This document shows positions 1-12,597 of a stretch of 64,000 nucleotides of DNA, one piece after another. This stretch comes from Eunapius fragilis. Lineage: Eukaryota > Porifera > Demospongiae > Spongillida > Spongillidae. The stretch covers positions 2,436,306 through 2,500,305 of the forward strand of contig OY811988.1 in the NCBI GenBank assembly GCA_963681505.1, in the 5' to 3' direction. Position 1 is the first letter of the stretch, and every line of letters begins with the position of its first letter. The translations under genes and the position numbers were made by a program. A model generated the notes under the pieces. It searched no databases, had not been told where the DNA came from, and saw nothing but the letters and a program-made list of their open reading frames with translations.

Positions 1-250
1 CATCTGTTTTAACAGGTGACATTAAATACAAAACGTTTTAGAGTGGGACAGAAAGTTTTTAGAGTGGGACAGAAAGTTTCAGAAACTTTTTATCCCAGGG
101 ATAAAAAAATGGGACAAAAAGTTTTAGAGTGGGGCAGAAAGTTTCAGAAACTTTTTATCCTAGGGATAAAAAGTCTCTGAAACTTTTTGTCCTAGGATAA
201 AAACTTTTAGTCCCACGGATAAAAAATACGTAGGACAAAAATTCGTGTGA
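1..250. repeat. Cluster of short direct and inverted repeats
   Basis: The motif GAGTGGGACAGAAAGTTT recurs at the start of the window. A near-palindrome around 137-215 (AGAAAGTTTCAGAAACTTTTTATCC followed by its inverse) would fold into a hairpin. No coding potential is seen. It may be the truncated end of an inverted-repeat element running off the window edge. Confidence 0.6.
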
Positions 251-2496
251 CATACCCCGTTAATTTGTTTGCGATTTATTAAGGTCTCTATAGGGCATCG
301 CAAATATTCTGCAGCTGCAACAACCATACGAAGGGATGGTTGAATAACAAGGGTACACAATACTGTAGTATAAAATCTTTCCTACGACATGTAGCGTTGC
401 GAGCATTTCGCTAACTTTATCGGTACAAGGATTATTTCATCGTCCAGCGGCTTTATAAGAAACCACCGATGTCAAAACCATACTAGTAGCGCTCGTATTT
501 AACCTCACGAACGTGAACATTTATTACATGCATGACACATTGCTATTTTATTAGTACTAGTTCTGATGCTTGCTACATGAATTCACACTAGTGTGACTCA
601 CAACAAGACATGTTATACGCGTTGCATACAGTACTTTTCCCAGAAGGTAATTCATGCACATTGCCATGCGAGTCATGTTACTTTGCCCTTCGATGATATT
701 TTATCCCCGATGTTACCTATTTCGCGAGGCACAGGCATGTAACCTGAACTGGATGGTGCCGCCATTTTGTAGCTGATCAAATAGGACGCGTGGTGGCTAC
801 AATAACTATTAGACCCACAAAGCAATTGAAATAGTTAAAACAAAACCAAAAAACCGAGTACATGAGGGTTTTTAAATTTTCCTCACTGCTGCGTATAACC
901 ATTAATAATAATATTATCACCATTTAATAGTGTAATGCATGCGTGTCAAACCAAAATGTAAGTCTTTGCTCTAACTTGATTTGGCAGGGTCTGGTTCACG
1001 TTGAAGTGATGACTACACAAAGATCGTTAAAAACACACATGTTTAAGGCAGTGCAGTATTTTGATGCAATAGATTTATATGCTGAAATTTTACACAATAG
1101 TAAATTACCCTATACCTCACATTCGTTGTAAGCTACGGTAAAATCGGACGTATGGTTTGTTCATTTCAGGCCCAACGTTGTATACCCCGTGGGGTAACCC
1201 CGGAACGGAAGAGATTAATAACCCATCTATGATAGGACTTCCTGTTCATACGTCACATGGAGCGTGATGATGTTTATTCAGAACATTGCATGACGTCAGA
1301 GGGGGAGGCCTTACTCTGTTCTCCATGCACTTTGCGCGAATAACGTGAGTCTCTTGATGGTAGGGGGGTTATATAACAGGCCAAATATTCTAAAATGTGT
1401 TATAATCGTTTCTTTTGCCGCTTTGTGAATTGGCTGAGCTCTATTAACTAACGTATATTGTATGTTAACTGAATTATCAAAGATTGGAGTTCTCACCAGA
1501 ACTAGGTCTACCGGACCAAGCACTTTTGTTACGATTGGTACATGTAGGCTGGCCACATCACGGTGCTTGCCATCTTAGCTGAAACCGATGCGTGCGCATT
1601 ATTGGAAGAAGTCCTTCTGGATGGCTGGACTTAATTTACGATCGGTTGGCGGGGCTGAGGAGTTGATCTAGGGAATGGCCACAAAAGAGAGGTACATCTC
1701 CTCTGCGGGTTAGGCCACGCAAGAGGAACAGTACCCCAAGACTGTCACGTTGACATCTCGTCACAAAAGTTAAACCACAGACGTTCGACGGGCGCGCATC
1801 TCTTTCATGGAACTGACATGAGGGCTGAATCTTGTGATTGTATACATGTAAAGGGTTCCGGTGACTGAGGATACTATCAGATGATGAGGAGGAAGCTTAC
1901 TACATACCATGATGACAGGTGACTAGATAAGGATGACAGCTGCCACCGTTCGATCCGCATTGCGTTCCAGTGAGCGTATAACCGACGCGTAGAAGCGCAC
2001 GCGAATAAATCGTTTGGCATCCGACGCTTTCCCCACAGCCCTATGCGGCCATACAATTTGTGGACAAAAGGCATACCTCTTGAAATATTGAAAAAGTGGC
2101 GTAATGCCTTAGCAACCACCCTTGACAACCGACAACCTTAGAAACCTTGCACTACATGTTAACATGTTTGAACTTGTCACCATTTTAAAGCCATACAATG
2201 AATGAAGTATCTTTGTTCTATTTGTAGCCAAAGTCACATGGCCTAGTTTTCTCTCCACCGCTTCCTACGAGCGGCCATTTTTCGACGAACGCATCGACTT
2301 CAACGTACTTTTTGGACCACGTAGACAAATTCTGCGCCCCAGTTGGAAGCGAATAACAAAAGGAGACAGAAGGAACTTACAACATATAGTATTGAACTGT
2401 AGCCATACTTTTTCTTCGCAATGGTATACGCATGTGAAGTGTACCGTGGTTTGAGCCGTGTAAACTAGCCCAGTACATATACGTGTTGACGTGAAA
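251..2496. other. No gene recognised
   Basis: About 2.2 kb of ordinary-composition sequence. Open frames are all under 85 codons and match nothing I recognise; no clear exon with both splice sites was found. Confidence 0.5.
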
Positions 2497-3900
2497 ATCA
2501 GCTGGACCCCCCTGCCCTTATGTACCCACTGTCAGCTGGACGCCCAGCCCACCTACCCACTGTAAGTAGCTGCAACCCCTGCCCCATGTACATGTATTGG
2601 ACCCCCTGCCTTCATGTACCCACTGCAAGCAGTTGGACCACCTGACTGCCCTCTGCCCCATGTACCCACTGTTACACACTGTTCCCATGTACCCACACTA
2701 TAATCCCCTGTCCCCATGTGCGCACTATAAACAGCTGGACCTCCTGCCCCATGTAAATACCCACTGTTAGCAGCTGGACCTCCTCCCCCACATGTCTACT
2801 GTAAGCAGCTGACCCCCGGCTTTCATGTAAGCAGCTGGACTCCCTGCCCCCATACATCCACTGCTACCCCCTGCTCTCATGTACCTACTGTAAGTAGCTG
2901 GATCCCCTGCCCACATGTACCCTCTATAAGTAGCTGGACCCCCTCCCCCATGTACCCACTGTAAGCAGCTGGACCCCTGCCCCATGTACATGTATGCAGC
3001 TGGACCACCTGCCGTCATGTACCCACTGTAAGCAACTGGAACCCCTACCCCATGAGTCCACACTGTAAGCAGCTGGACCCCCTCCCCCGTGTACCCACAC
3101 CCCCTTGCCCCCATGTACCCACTGTAAGCAGCTAGACCCCTTGCCCCCATGTACCCACTGTTAGCAGCTGGACCCCTGCCCCCACATATGCCTACCTCAT
3201 GTACCAACTGTAAGCAGCTGGACCCCCTCCCCCATGTACCCATGCCCCCTTGCCCCATGTACCCACTGTAAGCAACTGGCCCCCCTGCCCCCATGTACCC
3301 ACTGTTAGCAGCTGGACCCCTGCCCCCACATATGCCTACCTCATGTACCAACTGTAAGCAGCTGGACCCCCTCCCCCATGTACCCATGCCCCCTTGCCCC
3401 ATGTACCCACTGTAAGCAACTGGCCCCCCTGCCCCCATGTACCCACTGTAAGCAGCTGGATCCCCTCCCCCATGTACCCACGCCCCCTTGCCCCCATATA
3501 CCCACTGTAAGGAACTGGCCCCCCTGCCCCCATGTACCCACTGTAAGCAGCTGGATCCCTGCCCCCCATGTACCCACTGTAAGCAACTAGATCCCCTGCC
3601 CCCATGTACCCACTGTAAGCAACTAGATCCCCTGCCCCCCATGTACCCACTGTAAGCAGCTGGACCCCCTGCCCCCCATGTACCCACTGTAAGCAGCTGA
3701 ACCCCCTGCCCCCATGTACCCACTGTGAGCAGCTAGACCCCTGCCCCTGTGTACTCACTGTACTCTCTGCCCCTATGTACTCACTAAGTAGCTGGACCCC
3801 CTGCAAATGCCCCAAAGTACCTACTATAAGCAGCTGGTCTGCCCCATGTTCCCACAGTAAGCAGCTGGACCCCATGTCCTCATGTACCCATCATAAACCC
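2497..3900. repeat. Minisatellite, ~36-bp period
   Basis: Roughly 38 imperfect copies of a ~36-bp unit with the core CCCCCATGTACCCACTGTAA followed by GCAGCTGGACCCC. Units vary in the C-run length and carry many substitutions, so the array is old. The G/C strand asymmetry is strong. Several frames stay open for up to 318 codons only because the repeat lacks stops; these are not taken as genes. Confidence 0.9.
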
Positions 3901-4206
3901 CCTCTCATGAATTCTCTCCTTTTTCTAGCCACCAAATGTTTTCCACAAGCTCTGTAAAGTTTCTGGAGCTGGTATATGTGGTGTTCCATGTAGGCTATGT
4001 GACCGAATAAAGCTACTAATACCGTATTATTCATAGAAAAGCAAAACCCTTTATTGTGTGGTGAAAAAAAAGTATGGCTGGACCTAAATAGTGTTTCTGT
4101 ATACCTAAATGTGTATAGTTGACAACGCGGCATGCTGACGTTCCTGAGAATTTGTCTGTGCTTGGTATTATCAGCGCGAAGTACCCCCTCTCCCTTACGA
4201 TATCCA

Positions 4207-4447
4207 TATATAAATTGGCTGCGCGTTATTAAGGATTGCGATATGAAGAGTGCGCATATGGTATAGTCTCTACTACGACGATACACCAGTTATATGGGAG
4301 GGATCAACAGGTATTTGATGGTAAAATGAACAAGATACAGCTCTATCAAAAAACGCCATTTTAATGAGGCCATGGCGCATCTAGCCGCAATGAGTTTTTT
4401 TTGGTTTACGGTATTGTCTAATTATGGACCCTTTTGTCCAGCCGCAA
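4207..4447 (+). repeat. Interspersed repeat family B, copy 1
   Basis: This stretch runs from AAATTGGCTGCGCGTTATTA to GGACCCTTTTGTCCAGCCGC and recurs at 19664-19874 with scattered substitutions and small indels. The boundaries are where the two copies stop matching. It has no coding potential. A GGCTGGACC motif near 4076 is the inverse of the right-end GTCCAGCC, so a longer element with short inverted ends is possible here. Confidence 0.7.
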
Positions 4448-4647
4448 AGGGCTGTGTCCCAACTTCTTATTAATAGAAAGTTTGGATCATTTATTAATTG
4501 GCTTCAAATTGACCACTTAGCGCTGACGTCACAAATTAATTGACTTTGATAAAACATAGTCCTCTTAGAAACGCCCACAAAGAAGCACAGCAAATACAGG
4601 ATATACAATGTAGGACCGCTGTTTTGTGTTTATTACATATATGTATA

Positions 4648-4736
4648 CTGTGATGGCTATGAATAAATATAAAGACCATACACTTATACACTACACCATA
4701 ACATGGCCTTTATATATTTACTCATAGCCGTCACAG
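4648..4736. repeat. Small hairpin MITE-like inverted repeat
   Basis: Arms of about 32 bp (CTGTGATGGCTATGAATAAA at the left, its imperfect inverse ending TCATAGCCGTCACAG at the right) surround a ~25-bp loop. The size and structure fit a tiny MITE or a stem-loop. Confidence 0.55.
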
Positions 4737-5001
4737 GCAGGCATCTCCATGCATGGTGCCTAGAACTGAAGCAGCATTACCTTGCTGTACTTGAACAGAG
4801 AGCCTTTGCCTAAGGTAGCTGAAAGATGCTGATCTTCAGTGATCGTTTCACATGCAAGCTCTCTTAAAAAGTAAGGATATCGGGGCCACATGCACGGTGA
4901 TGCACCTGAGGTCTCAATGACCACAGGCTGGAAGAAGTAGGAAGAGCTCAGGTTAGCCTATTAAAAATGAATGATAAATGAATGCCTAACTATATTCCAA
5001 A

Positions 5002-5316
5002 ATGAAGTATCTTTGCCAGTTACAATGTTACAGCGCTCACAAGGTACCTAACCGGAGTGAAAAACGCGTATATCTCATCAGCAACGTTCACAATGTTTCG
5101 CTGCATAAAAATCGCTTACAAGAGCTCCATAATAAATACAACAATGAGACGTGTGATAAAGCATTTCTTAACAACAAAAAAGCATTTAAGAGAAGATATA
5201 AGATGACTCCTTCATTCATGTGTGAGGTTAGCGGTAAATGGTCCATTGGCCTTAAGCCAGGCCAGAAGTGGGAAGTTTCACATGACAGAGTGAGGGCACA
5301 AGATCTACTTTTCTAG
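5002..5316 (+). CDS. Hypothetical 104-aa ORF
   Basis: An ATG-started open frame of 104 codons, basic and lysine/asparagine-rich, without a signal peptide, membrane segment or motif that I recognise. There is no obvious promoter or polyA signal beside it and no matching copy elsewhere in the window. It could be chance or a relic of a mobile element. Confidence 0.15.
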   Translation: MKYLCQLQCYSAHKVPNRSEKRVYLISNVHNVSLHKNRLQELHNKYNNETCDKAFLNNKKAFKRRYKMTPSFMCEVSGKWSIGLKPGQKWEVSHDRVRAQDLLF

Positions 5317-6460
5317 CAGTTCAAGAAAAGGAAGTGAGCATTGAGTGGTTGGGACAGGCAAACTGGTGATGAAACTGAAGGGTACAACTTGGGAGTGGCC
5401 ACGAGCAAGGAAAGATCCTTTCTGCCTATTAGGTCCATGCAAGCGACTGATCACTCTGAAGCTGCCTCAAAAGATGTAGTGGATAGTTTTCTATAAGAGT
5501 TGGATTATGCCAGACCAGAGATAACAGGTTTAGGAGGCTACAGAGAATGTGCAAGTAGTTGATTAGTCAAACTATAGAGTATCTGTATCGTTAATTTGTA
5601 CGAATAAAACTAATAAAGGATACTGCTTATAACGACTAGTTGTAGTTTTATAATCTTACTGCAAATTAAAATTAATGCAATTATTAAAACTAAATTGATA
5701 TTATTTTTACCAAAAATGATACATTAGTACTGCTTGGCAATTCACTGGACAATGAAGCCAGTGATGACTTGAATAACGCTTGATCGCTAAGTTATTAAGC
5801 GACACACTGTATTCTGATCATTATTGAGCAGCTGGGAGTAAGCTACAAAGCATGATAGAACTTACAAGGAATAATTATTATTCAGATGATTTCTGAAATG
5901 CCTATATAATTCATCTACGATGCTTGTGCGCCCAACCTGACATTACACAGCATGAATGAAATTAAATATATAGCTTAATCCTTTAGGCAGTGATCAAATC
6001 TAATAGATAACCCTTGTGTACAATAATTTTCTTATGTGTTGTCAAGGATAGTTGTAGTATCCTAATTCTGCCAAGGTATATACAAACTAACCACCACGAA
6101 GAATCACTGCCTGGCTGGATCAAATCTCATGATATGTGCACGCAACTGTAAAAAAACAACTCCTCAATACAGCATTCACTGGTATAAATACATGACCATT
6201 CAATGGTAAACCACCACAAACACAGGTCAGCAGATCTCTGTCACACCATTGGTTGATTAGCGATTGTGCTGTGCACATGGAACATTGCAGCAATTAACAC
6301 CTTATTTTAGATAACCACCATTGTCAGAGATTACCACAATTGTACATTCTTTTTTTCCCCCATAAATAATAATGATATCAGCCTTCAACTGTGGGCATGT
6401 TCATTATGATCCATTTCTCTCGAAATATTTATATTTAAAATAAAAGTTTAAAACCTTTGG
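5317..6460. other. AT-rich sequence, no gene recognised
   Basis: About 1.1 kb of AT-rich DNA with no convincing exon and no recognisable repeat family. Confidence 0.45.
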
Positions 6461-6461
6461 G

Positions 6462-6469
6462 TATAAATA
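6462..6469 (+). promoter_or_regulatory. Possible TATA box
   Basis: TATAAATA lies about 680 bp upstream of the POT-like coding start. If used, a 5' UTR intron would be needed to reach the exon whose acceptor-like site (CCTTCCTCACCTTAG) ends at 7125. Weak evidence. Confidence 0.25.
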
Positions 6470-7140
6470 GAGCACTCAAAGTAGTGTCCGAAATTAGTAC
6501 TTGCACAGTTAGTTCTACAGCAGCTGTAACTTCAACTCATCTGGTCCTCATAATGCATGTTGTGTGATTGGTTCTAGAGATGTAGCAAAAGTAAATTGAT
6601 CTTTCATTGCAATGAGCAGCCTATAGAGCCCAGTATCACTTATCTGTCACGAATTAGACATAACTTAACTGTATGTGTAGATTATCAGCCAAACAATGAG
6701 GCTCGCAGGAATATATTTGAATCACGCACACAAAATTATATATGCACAAAATGCATCACTGTGCAAGCGCTAGTAGTCAGAATGCTACATGTGCATTGCA
6801 AGCTTGGTTGGTAGGACTTAATTGCACTGAACAGTTTATAATGATGAATGTATGCATGTTGCTCTCATGTTAAATATTATTAATAGTTTGCTTAGCAAAC
6901 ATCGATGTGTTTTGATCCATGCACACTAAACCATATGTGTTGTTTGGTCACATTTTATTTGTGGGTGCATGGACAAATATTAGGTGACTAAGTTTTCCCA
7001 GGGCTCCATCTCATGTTTAATAGAAAGAGATGGAACTACGTCCTGCATTACGTCCGCTTGCTAGTGATACTCTATAATTTGTTTTGTATTGATTCAGAAC
7101 TAATGCATTGCCTTCCTCACCTTAGTGTTTGGCATCAACC

Positions 7141-8628
7141 ATGAAGTGGCGATACTTCAAATCGAAGCACGGGCTTATCGTGATTATATGGTCCATGGTC
7201 ATCGAGCTAAGCCTTTCATCAATAATTCCATACACTTCTATTCATTTTGCTGCTGTATGGAATGCAATGCTGGTAGCAATGTTCCTTCTCTACCCTGTGT
7301 TTGGTATGGTAGCAGATGTACGATTCGGGCGTTTTAATGTAATGACCATTGGCACATGGATAACTTGGGTTGGAGCTGTCTCTGTTACCTTGTACTATGC
7401 AACCATAAATTACTTTCGTAGCACCTCTCTCGTCACACTGCTCTATTTGGTGCAGCAAATGGGTGCTGGAATATGTCAGGTTAATGCTCTCCAGTTTGGC
7501 ATAGACCAGCTGCAAGATGCATCATCAGAGCAGCTCAGTTCCTATGTCTACTGGTACGTATGGTCTCAGGAGATTGCAAGTGAAATGCTGCCATGGATAA
7601 ATGAAGACCAGTTTAGTTCCAATCCTACCCAAGGCATAATACTGGATAGGATGCTAATAGTTGTTTCATTTCTTTCTTTCATACTCTGTGCAATACCTTT
7701 TTTCTTGAGCCGGTGGAAATTTATAGAACCAAAGGTTTCAAACCCCTACAGTCTGGTATGGCAAGTACTTAAATTTGCTTGGAAGCATAAATATCCTCTA
7801 AATCGTAGTGCTTTTACATACTGGGAAGAATTGAAACCATCTAGAATTGAACTAGGCGAAAACAAATATGGAGGTCCTTTTAACCATGAGCAAATTGAAG
7901 ATGTTAAGGCATTCTTTAGAATAACAAAGCTCCTACTATGTTTGACTGGATTACTCATCTGCAGGAATGGTTTCAATATAATAAATGTTACTTTTAACGA
8001 GACAGTCCCTCAGAGGTTAACAATACAAGGGATTGTGACCTCAGTAGTCCTGACATTGCTGGTATTGCATGAGCTCCTCATCTATCCATGTTTCAAGGCA
8101 CGGTATCCTGGGGCGCTGGCCAGAACCTCCATTGGAGGTGTACTTTCTCTGTTGGTACTTGCAGTTGTTCTGCTCTACAATGCTACAGGGCGTGCAATAG
8201 ATGTAGTGAATGGCAATACTGCATACAGACTTTTCTTGAATCCTTGGTTAAACTTACCCACCTGGCTATGTGGGGTCATCGCATTCCATCTTATCTTCAC
8301 CACGTCTTTGTTGGAGTTCATTGTAGCACAGTCGCCCCACTCTATGAGAGGCATGCTCATTGGAATCTATTACTGTGTTGGCAATGGACTAGGACAAGCT
8401 GTTGCCTGGCTTTTGTACTTACCTTTTAAAGGTCGGGACATTACTGCCTCATTCCACAATGATACAATTTACTTATTCCTGATGGCTGCAGCGGGAATAG
8501 TTAGTATTACCATGTTTATGCGAGCTGCCAATAATTACAAGTACAGAGAAAGAGAGGAAATAGTATCACCTCATGTATTTGCAGAGAGATACTATGGTAC
8601 AGAAATGAATGTCTCATTGACTGTCTAA
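7141..8628 (+). CDS. POT/PTR2-like (SLC15-type) multi-pass transporter
   Basis: A 495-aa single-exon reading frame with about a dozen hydrophobic helices. Two stretches fit the proton-dependent oligopeptide transporter (POT/SLC15) fold of the major facilitator superfamily: FGMVADVRFGRF, matching the loop motif after TM2, and PFNHEQIEDVKAFFRI before the second helix bundle. SPHSMRGMLIGIYYCVGNGLG matches the conserved segment near TM10. Known family members move di- and tripeptides or related solutes with protons at the plasma or lysosomal membrane. The first helix lacks the usual ExxERFxYYG proton-coupling motif, so substrate and coupling are uncertain. I take the ATG at 7141; an acceptor-like CTTAG at 7121-7125 means this could instead be a 3' exon with a short upstream coding or UTR exon. 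Confidence 0.85.
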   Translation: MKWRYFKSKHGLIVIIWSMVIELSLSSIIPYTSIHFAAVWNAMLVAMFLLYPVFGMVADVRFGRFNVMTIGTWITWVGAVSVTLYYATINYFRSTSLVTLLYLVQQMGAGICQVNALQFGIDQLQDASSEQLSSYVYWYVWSQEIASEMLPWINEDQFSSNPTQGIILDRMLIVVSFLSFILCAIPFFLSRWKFIEPKVSNPYSLVWQVLKFAWKHKYPLNRSAFTYWEELKPSRIELGENKYGGPFNHEQIEDVKAFFRITKLLLCLTGLLICRNGFNIINVTFNETVPQRLTIQGIVTSVVLTLLVLHELLIYPCFKARYPGALARTSIGGVLSLLVLAVVLLYNATGRAIDVVNGNTAYRLFLNPWLNLPTWLCGVIAFHLIFTTSLLEFIVAQSPHSMRGMLIGIYYCVGNGLGQAVAWLLYLPFKGRDITASFHNDTIYLFLMAAAGIVSITMFMRAANNYKYREREEIVSPHVFAERYYGTEMNVSLTV

Positions 8629-9114
8629 CATTTTGCTTTGTAATCATGTCATGCTATGAACAATTATTGTTAAATTGCAGGAAAGCATAATTATAGCTTT
8701 ATACAGGCAATCCATTTATTGCTCAGTGTTGTACTTATATGGATTGTGTATTCAGATAATAACATTGTGTGTGGTGATAAATTTATCCACTGTAATTATA
8801 TACAAAACCCAGTCACTTCCGCATGGCAGATGCAAGGAGTTATCGATGATGACCACGATTTGTTTGTGGTAAAGTATGCTTTTTAACCATCTCCCCCGCC
8901 CCGCCCCCCGCCCCCTCCCACCACCATGCTCCGTGAATGCAGAATTTCCATGAGGAAAACGACAAATGCATGCCACGTGCATCAATTGGGGAAGTAGGGG
9001 AGGAATGAGACTGAGCGACCTTTGCATTCACTCAGTGATTGTTATGGTACGAGGACCAACCACGAACCCGATGCAGACAGATGTCCTCGAGCACGCCAAA
9101 ATCAATGCAATATA

Positions 9115-9337
9115 GAGGAGTTGCATTGACGTCACGCGCGCCTTGCATTGTTTAGTTACATCATATGTATGCTGCTATTTATGTATACGGCACGCTATAA
9201 ATATGTACCACGTGAGCGTATGCCGCCGCCTTCTATCGTTCCCGTCCGGTGATTGTTTATCTCGTACCCACGCAGCGCATATTTATAGTAACATACTTAG
9301 TGATGTAAGACGCGCGCGACGTCACATGCAACTCCTC
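9115..9337. mobile_element. MITE-like element flanked by TA
   Basis: Inverted termini GAGGAGTTGCATTGACGTCA (left) and the matching inverse ending GCAACTCCTC (right), about 28 bp long, are flanked on both sides by TA. It is 223 bp and non-coding. Each arm carries a TGACGTCA-like (CRE) palindrome or close variant. The TA flanks suggest a TA-targeting DNA transposon superfamily such as Tc1/mariner. Confidence 0.65.
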
Positions 9338-9353
9338 TATTGCACACGAAAAA

Positions 9354-9595
9354 GGGCCGGCGCAGCCTATAGGGCAGGTAGGGCATTTGCCCTACTACTT
9401 TTTCCCGCTAGATAATTATATTCGCGTTGATTTTTTAAATTAATTATTTCATAACCATAGCTCAGACTCCATAAACGTAGCTCAGAGCACGGATTATCTA
9501 TTTTTGGAAAGTTTAATTTAGTAGCATGTGGTGTTAAATGATTTTTTGTGGTTAATTATTTATCGTAGCCTGCCCTACCACTTTTCCGCCGGCCC
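9354..9595. mobile_element. MITE-like element with GGGCCGGCG ends
   Basis: The ends GGGCCGGCG...CGCCGGCCC form a 9-bp perfect inverted repeat. A second, looser inverted match (AGGGCAGGTAGGGCA against TGCCCTACCAC) lies just inside. Length is 242 bp and the interior is AT-rich. Target duplication is not clear. Confidence 0.6.
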
Positions 9596-9608
9596 TGCGA
9601 AACCAATA

Positions 9609-9931
9609 GAGCTCTTTCATGGTCACATGACGCGTGGGCTTTAATTGCTTTATTGTCCGCCATATTGGTGCTCGGTTTACTATGGAAATATATGGGTTTA
9701 TGCTCGGTTTTGGTACGTATAACTCGCGCTCCGAGGGCACAAGTAAAAATCATATTATTTACAAATGTTAGTCATGTGTTAAACTACAATAACATATATT
9801 TAAACGACACTCTGAAGTAATGTTAAGTACCAAAACCAAGCATAAGCCCATACTTCTCCATTGTAAATGAGCACCAATATGGCGGACTAATTAGAAGATG
9901 AATGCTATTAAGTCACGCGATGAAAGAGCTC
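9609..9931. mobile_element. MITE-like element with ~110-bp inverted arms
   Basis: The left arm from GAGCTCTTTCA is the imperfect inverse of the right arm ending TGAAAGAGCTC. Matching landmarks include GTCCGCCATATTGGTGCTC on the left against GAGCACCAATATGGCGGAC on the right. The arms are diverged, so the insertion is not recent. No coding content. Confidence 0.7.
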
Positions 9932-10605
9932 GTAACGCACGACACCCTCGTGCGGTACGCCATGTTTACTATGTATCGTATTAGTCCCTTCAGCAAAGTG
10001 GGCTACACATATTGTTCAACCGTGTCCGTGGTCTGGATTCGTTGTCATCTCTCTCTCTCTTTCTCCATCGCTCCTAAATCATATCCATATGCCACAATCT
10101 GGCTACAATCGCTCGACTTTTGAATCTAGTCTCGTACCCAGACCGTCTATGACGTAAGCGAATAATCACTACGTCTAGACGTAGTGATTATTGCCTTCCC
10201 TTCTCAATGACTATACTAGTATATGTTGTGTAGATGTACATTGCGTGCATCGTTGCACGTTGAGGTTCTGAATGAGCTCAATCCTGTGGTCCATACTAAC
10301 TGTCATCTCAGTCCATTACGTTGTGATGTGAGGATTGTATACCCATGCATACATGTATTTCACGTTAGAAGTGCCAAGTACAATTTCGAATATTTAGAGA
10401 GAAGAAAATTTTTTCTGTTTCACATCAGTTGCACATGTATATTTGTTTTCAGATACCACAGCATTGTTGCATGTGTTTATAATGTACTTACATTTTAAGT
10501 GTACTTGTCTGGACATTATACTCATATGCATGCATACCATTGCAATTTGCTGTTTCTGTTTAACTGTACTTACCTGATGCACACAACACTCTCTTCAAAA
10601 AATAG

Positions 10606-12597
10606 GTTCCAGTGCAGGAATCCTAGCAGTGCTATCAAATGTTGGCTCGCTGCTCTTTCAGGTACAAGGGATTAAATTGTTGTGGCAGTACTGTAGGTGT
10701 GGCTTTTCTTTCCATATAGGTCTAATTGCATATGTACCCAAAAGAAAAAGATTTGTATAGCTTTAAAAACAGAATAAAGGGTACATGCAGATTTAGATGT
10801 ATGGGTCCATACTAACACCTCCACCCCTATTTTTCCCTGGTTGAAGTGTACATATAGAGAGCAGCGCTGCATATCATGTGGTTTTGGACATTAATACTTT
10901 TCCCAGGTATCCAAAATTGCTGCACATATACATTTACACATGCGTGTAATGGTTAGTAAAGATCCCATAACTCTCTATCTAATATTTTTAATGCTGCTTG
11001 TTACTTGTGCTGTAAGGTTACTATCTACGGTATGTTCAATGTGAGATTCCATTCACACATAACAAGTTGTGGCATTCATGCACATCTTTTCAAATGATCA
11101 TCCTGAAAAGGCTCGTGTCATGGTGTGGGTATTCAGCTCACTGGGAGCACTGTCATGGTGAGAATATGTGTGCATTGCATGACGCATTCATTTGATCACA
11201 GAGTAATGCACAAGGATACAATATTACATTAAAGTACTGCTTGTAACATTATGTATGTGTTCATTGAGAATAAATGTACTTAACACTGTATCCTTGCGTA
11301 AAGTGGGTTAAAACAGCCAAGATGTGGGTGAAGCGTAAAATATGAAAGATCCAGTTCATGACAAGTATTTTGACACTGGATGTTATTGCCACAACCATTG
11401 AGACAACAAATGGTGCTTTCAGTGTGAGAACCAATGGTTGGAATAAAGCTGCAGATGCGCTCGCGTGCAGTAGGGTCCAGATAGGTGAGAACCAATTTTT
11501 GATCGGGAAAACCCCGCCATTGGAACCTTTGACCTTAGGATTATTAGCTAGAAAACGTACTATTCGCTGACTGGCACTTGTTTTATACATGTATCCAGTT
11601 CATATTGATGATGGGCTATTGAACGTATCTATCTTAGGTTGCCCAATTATCTTTTGACAGGATTAAAAAAAACCGCTTCAGGGGCTTGCTCATCACATCG
11701 ACTTCGTGATAATGCTGGAATGTGTTTAGCTGTGATCTGTTTATATAAATCTCTTCTCTGCCTGATCTATGGAAGGGGCCGCCTAAAGTGATGACGCTGT
11801 TAATTTTCACAACGTTTATTCACGTGACAGGAATTTCATTTACAAGGATTGCTCAAGCTACATGACCTTGAATAGATCGCTTCGCTGTTGGTCGATGATC
11901 GCTTAAGTGGACCCAGTTGTCCGAACAAGTGCCAGCATCGTCACACACGCATCAACGTCAATATCTCTTGCAGCTATTAATTCAATCCGACTTTGCATTT
12001 CAATTGTTCATTAGTATCTCCGCGAATGCAACTCGGTTATTTCAATTATTGATGGTAATTACATAACCTTGATGCCCTCCATGTGCAGCTTCTAGTCTAT
12101 GACAAAAAGGTGGTGATTTGAATGATGGGACATGTTTCTTTTAGCTCCTAAAGAAGTAAGTAAAAAAAGGAGGTATAGTTTTCTAGCTACATGTTATTTT
12201 ATCTTTTAAAATCCAATTTTTCGATGCCTTCTAGGGTATGCATTTTAAAAGCACTCAGATCTTGCCCAGCAAAGGTGCTTTTTATAAAACGAAACTATAC
12301 AATAAGTCGTTGTACTAAATTGACAACTGAAAACTGTTATAGTATTGCTAGCAGACCTTTTGGTTTTTTAGTACCTCACTGTGTTATGTATATAAGAGGT
12401 TATTGTAAAATGCACAATCAACTAAAATTAAGGTTGCTGCAAATGAGTTGGAGTGAGGTCAAATGTTATGAATGAACATAGAATTGTTTCCCTTCTTCAG
12501 GCTTTTCCTGGCATTCTACAGAGAGCAATATAGAAGGCTTGATCTTGATGATGAGAAGAAGAGCCAGTTCAACAAAGAAGTGAATGTTGCATCTTAA
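10606..12597 (+). CDS. C-terminal exons of an unidentified membrane protein
   Basis: Three candidate exons keep one frame across GT-AG introns: 10606-10661 (ending CTCTTTCAG|GTACAA), 11111-11157 (ending TCATG|GTGAGA) and 12501-12597 (after CTTCTTCAG). The joined tail reads as a hydrophobic helix (VMVWVFSSLGALSWLFLAFY) followed by a charged cytoplasmic end (RRLDLDDEKKSQFNKEV), then a stop at 12595-12597. An AATAAA lies 87 bp after the stop. Splice-phase agreement and the polyA signal support a real gene end. Upstream exons were not identified, and I cannot name the family; a transporter is plausible. It lies on the same strand as the TRPML gene and just upstream of it. Confidence 0.5.

Noticed and set aside
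2767-3723. 318-codon minus-strand frame rich in VHGGRGSSCLQW units
   Set aside because: It is the translation of the ~36-bp minisatellite; overlapping frames on both strands are also open and there is no start context, exon structure or conserved domain.
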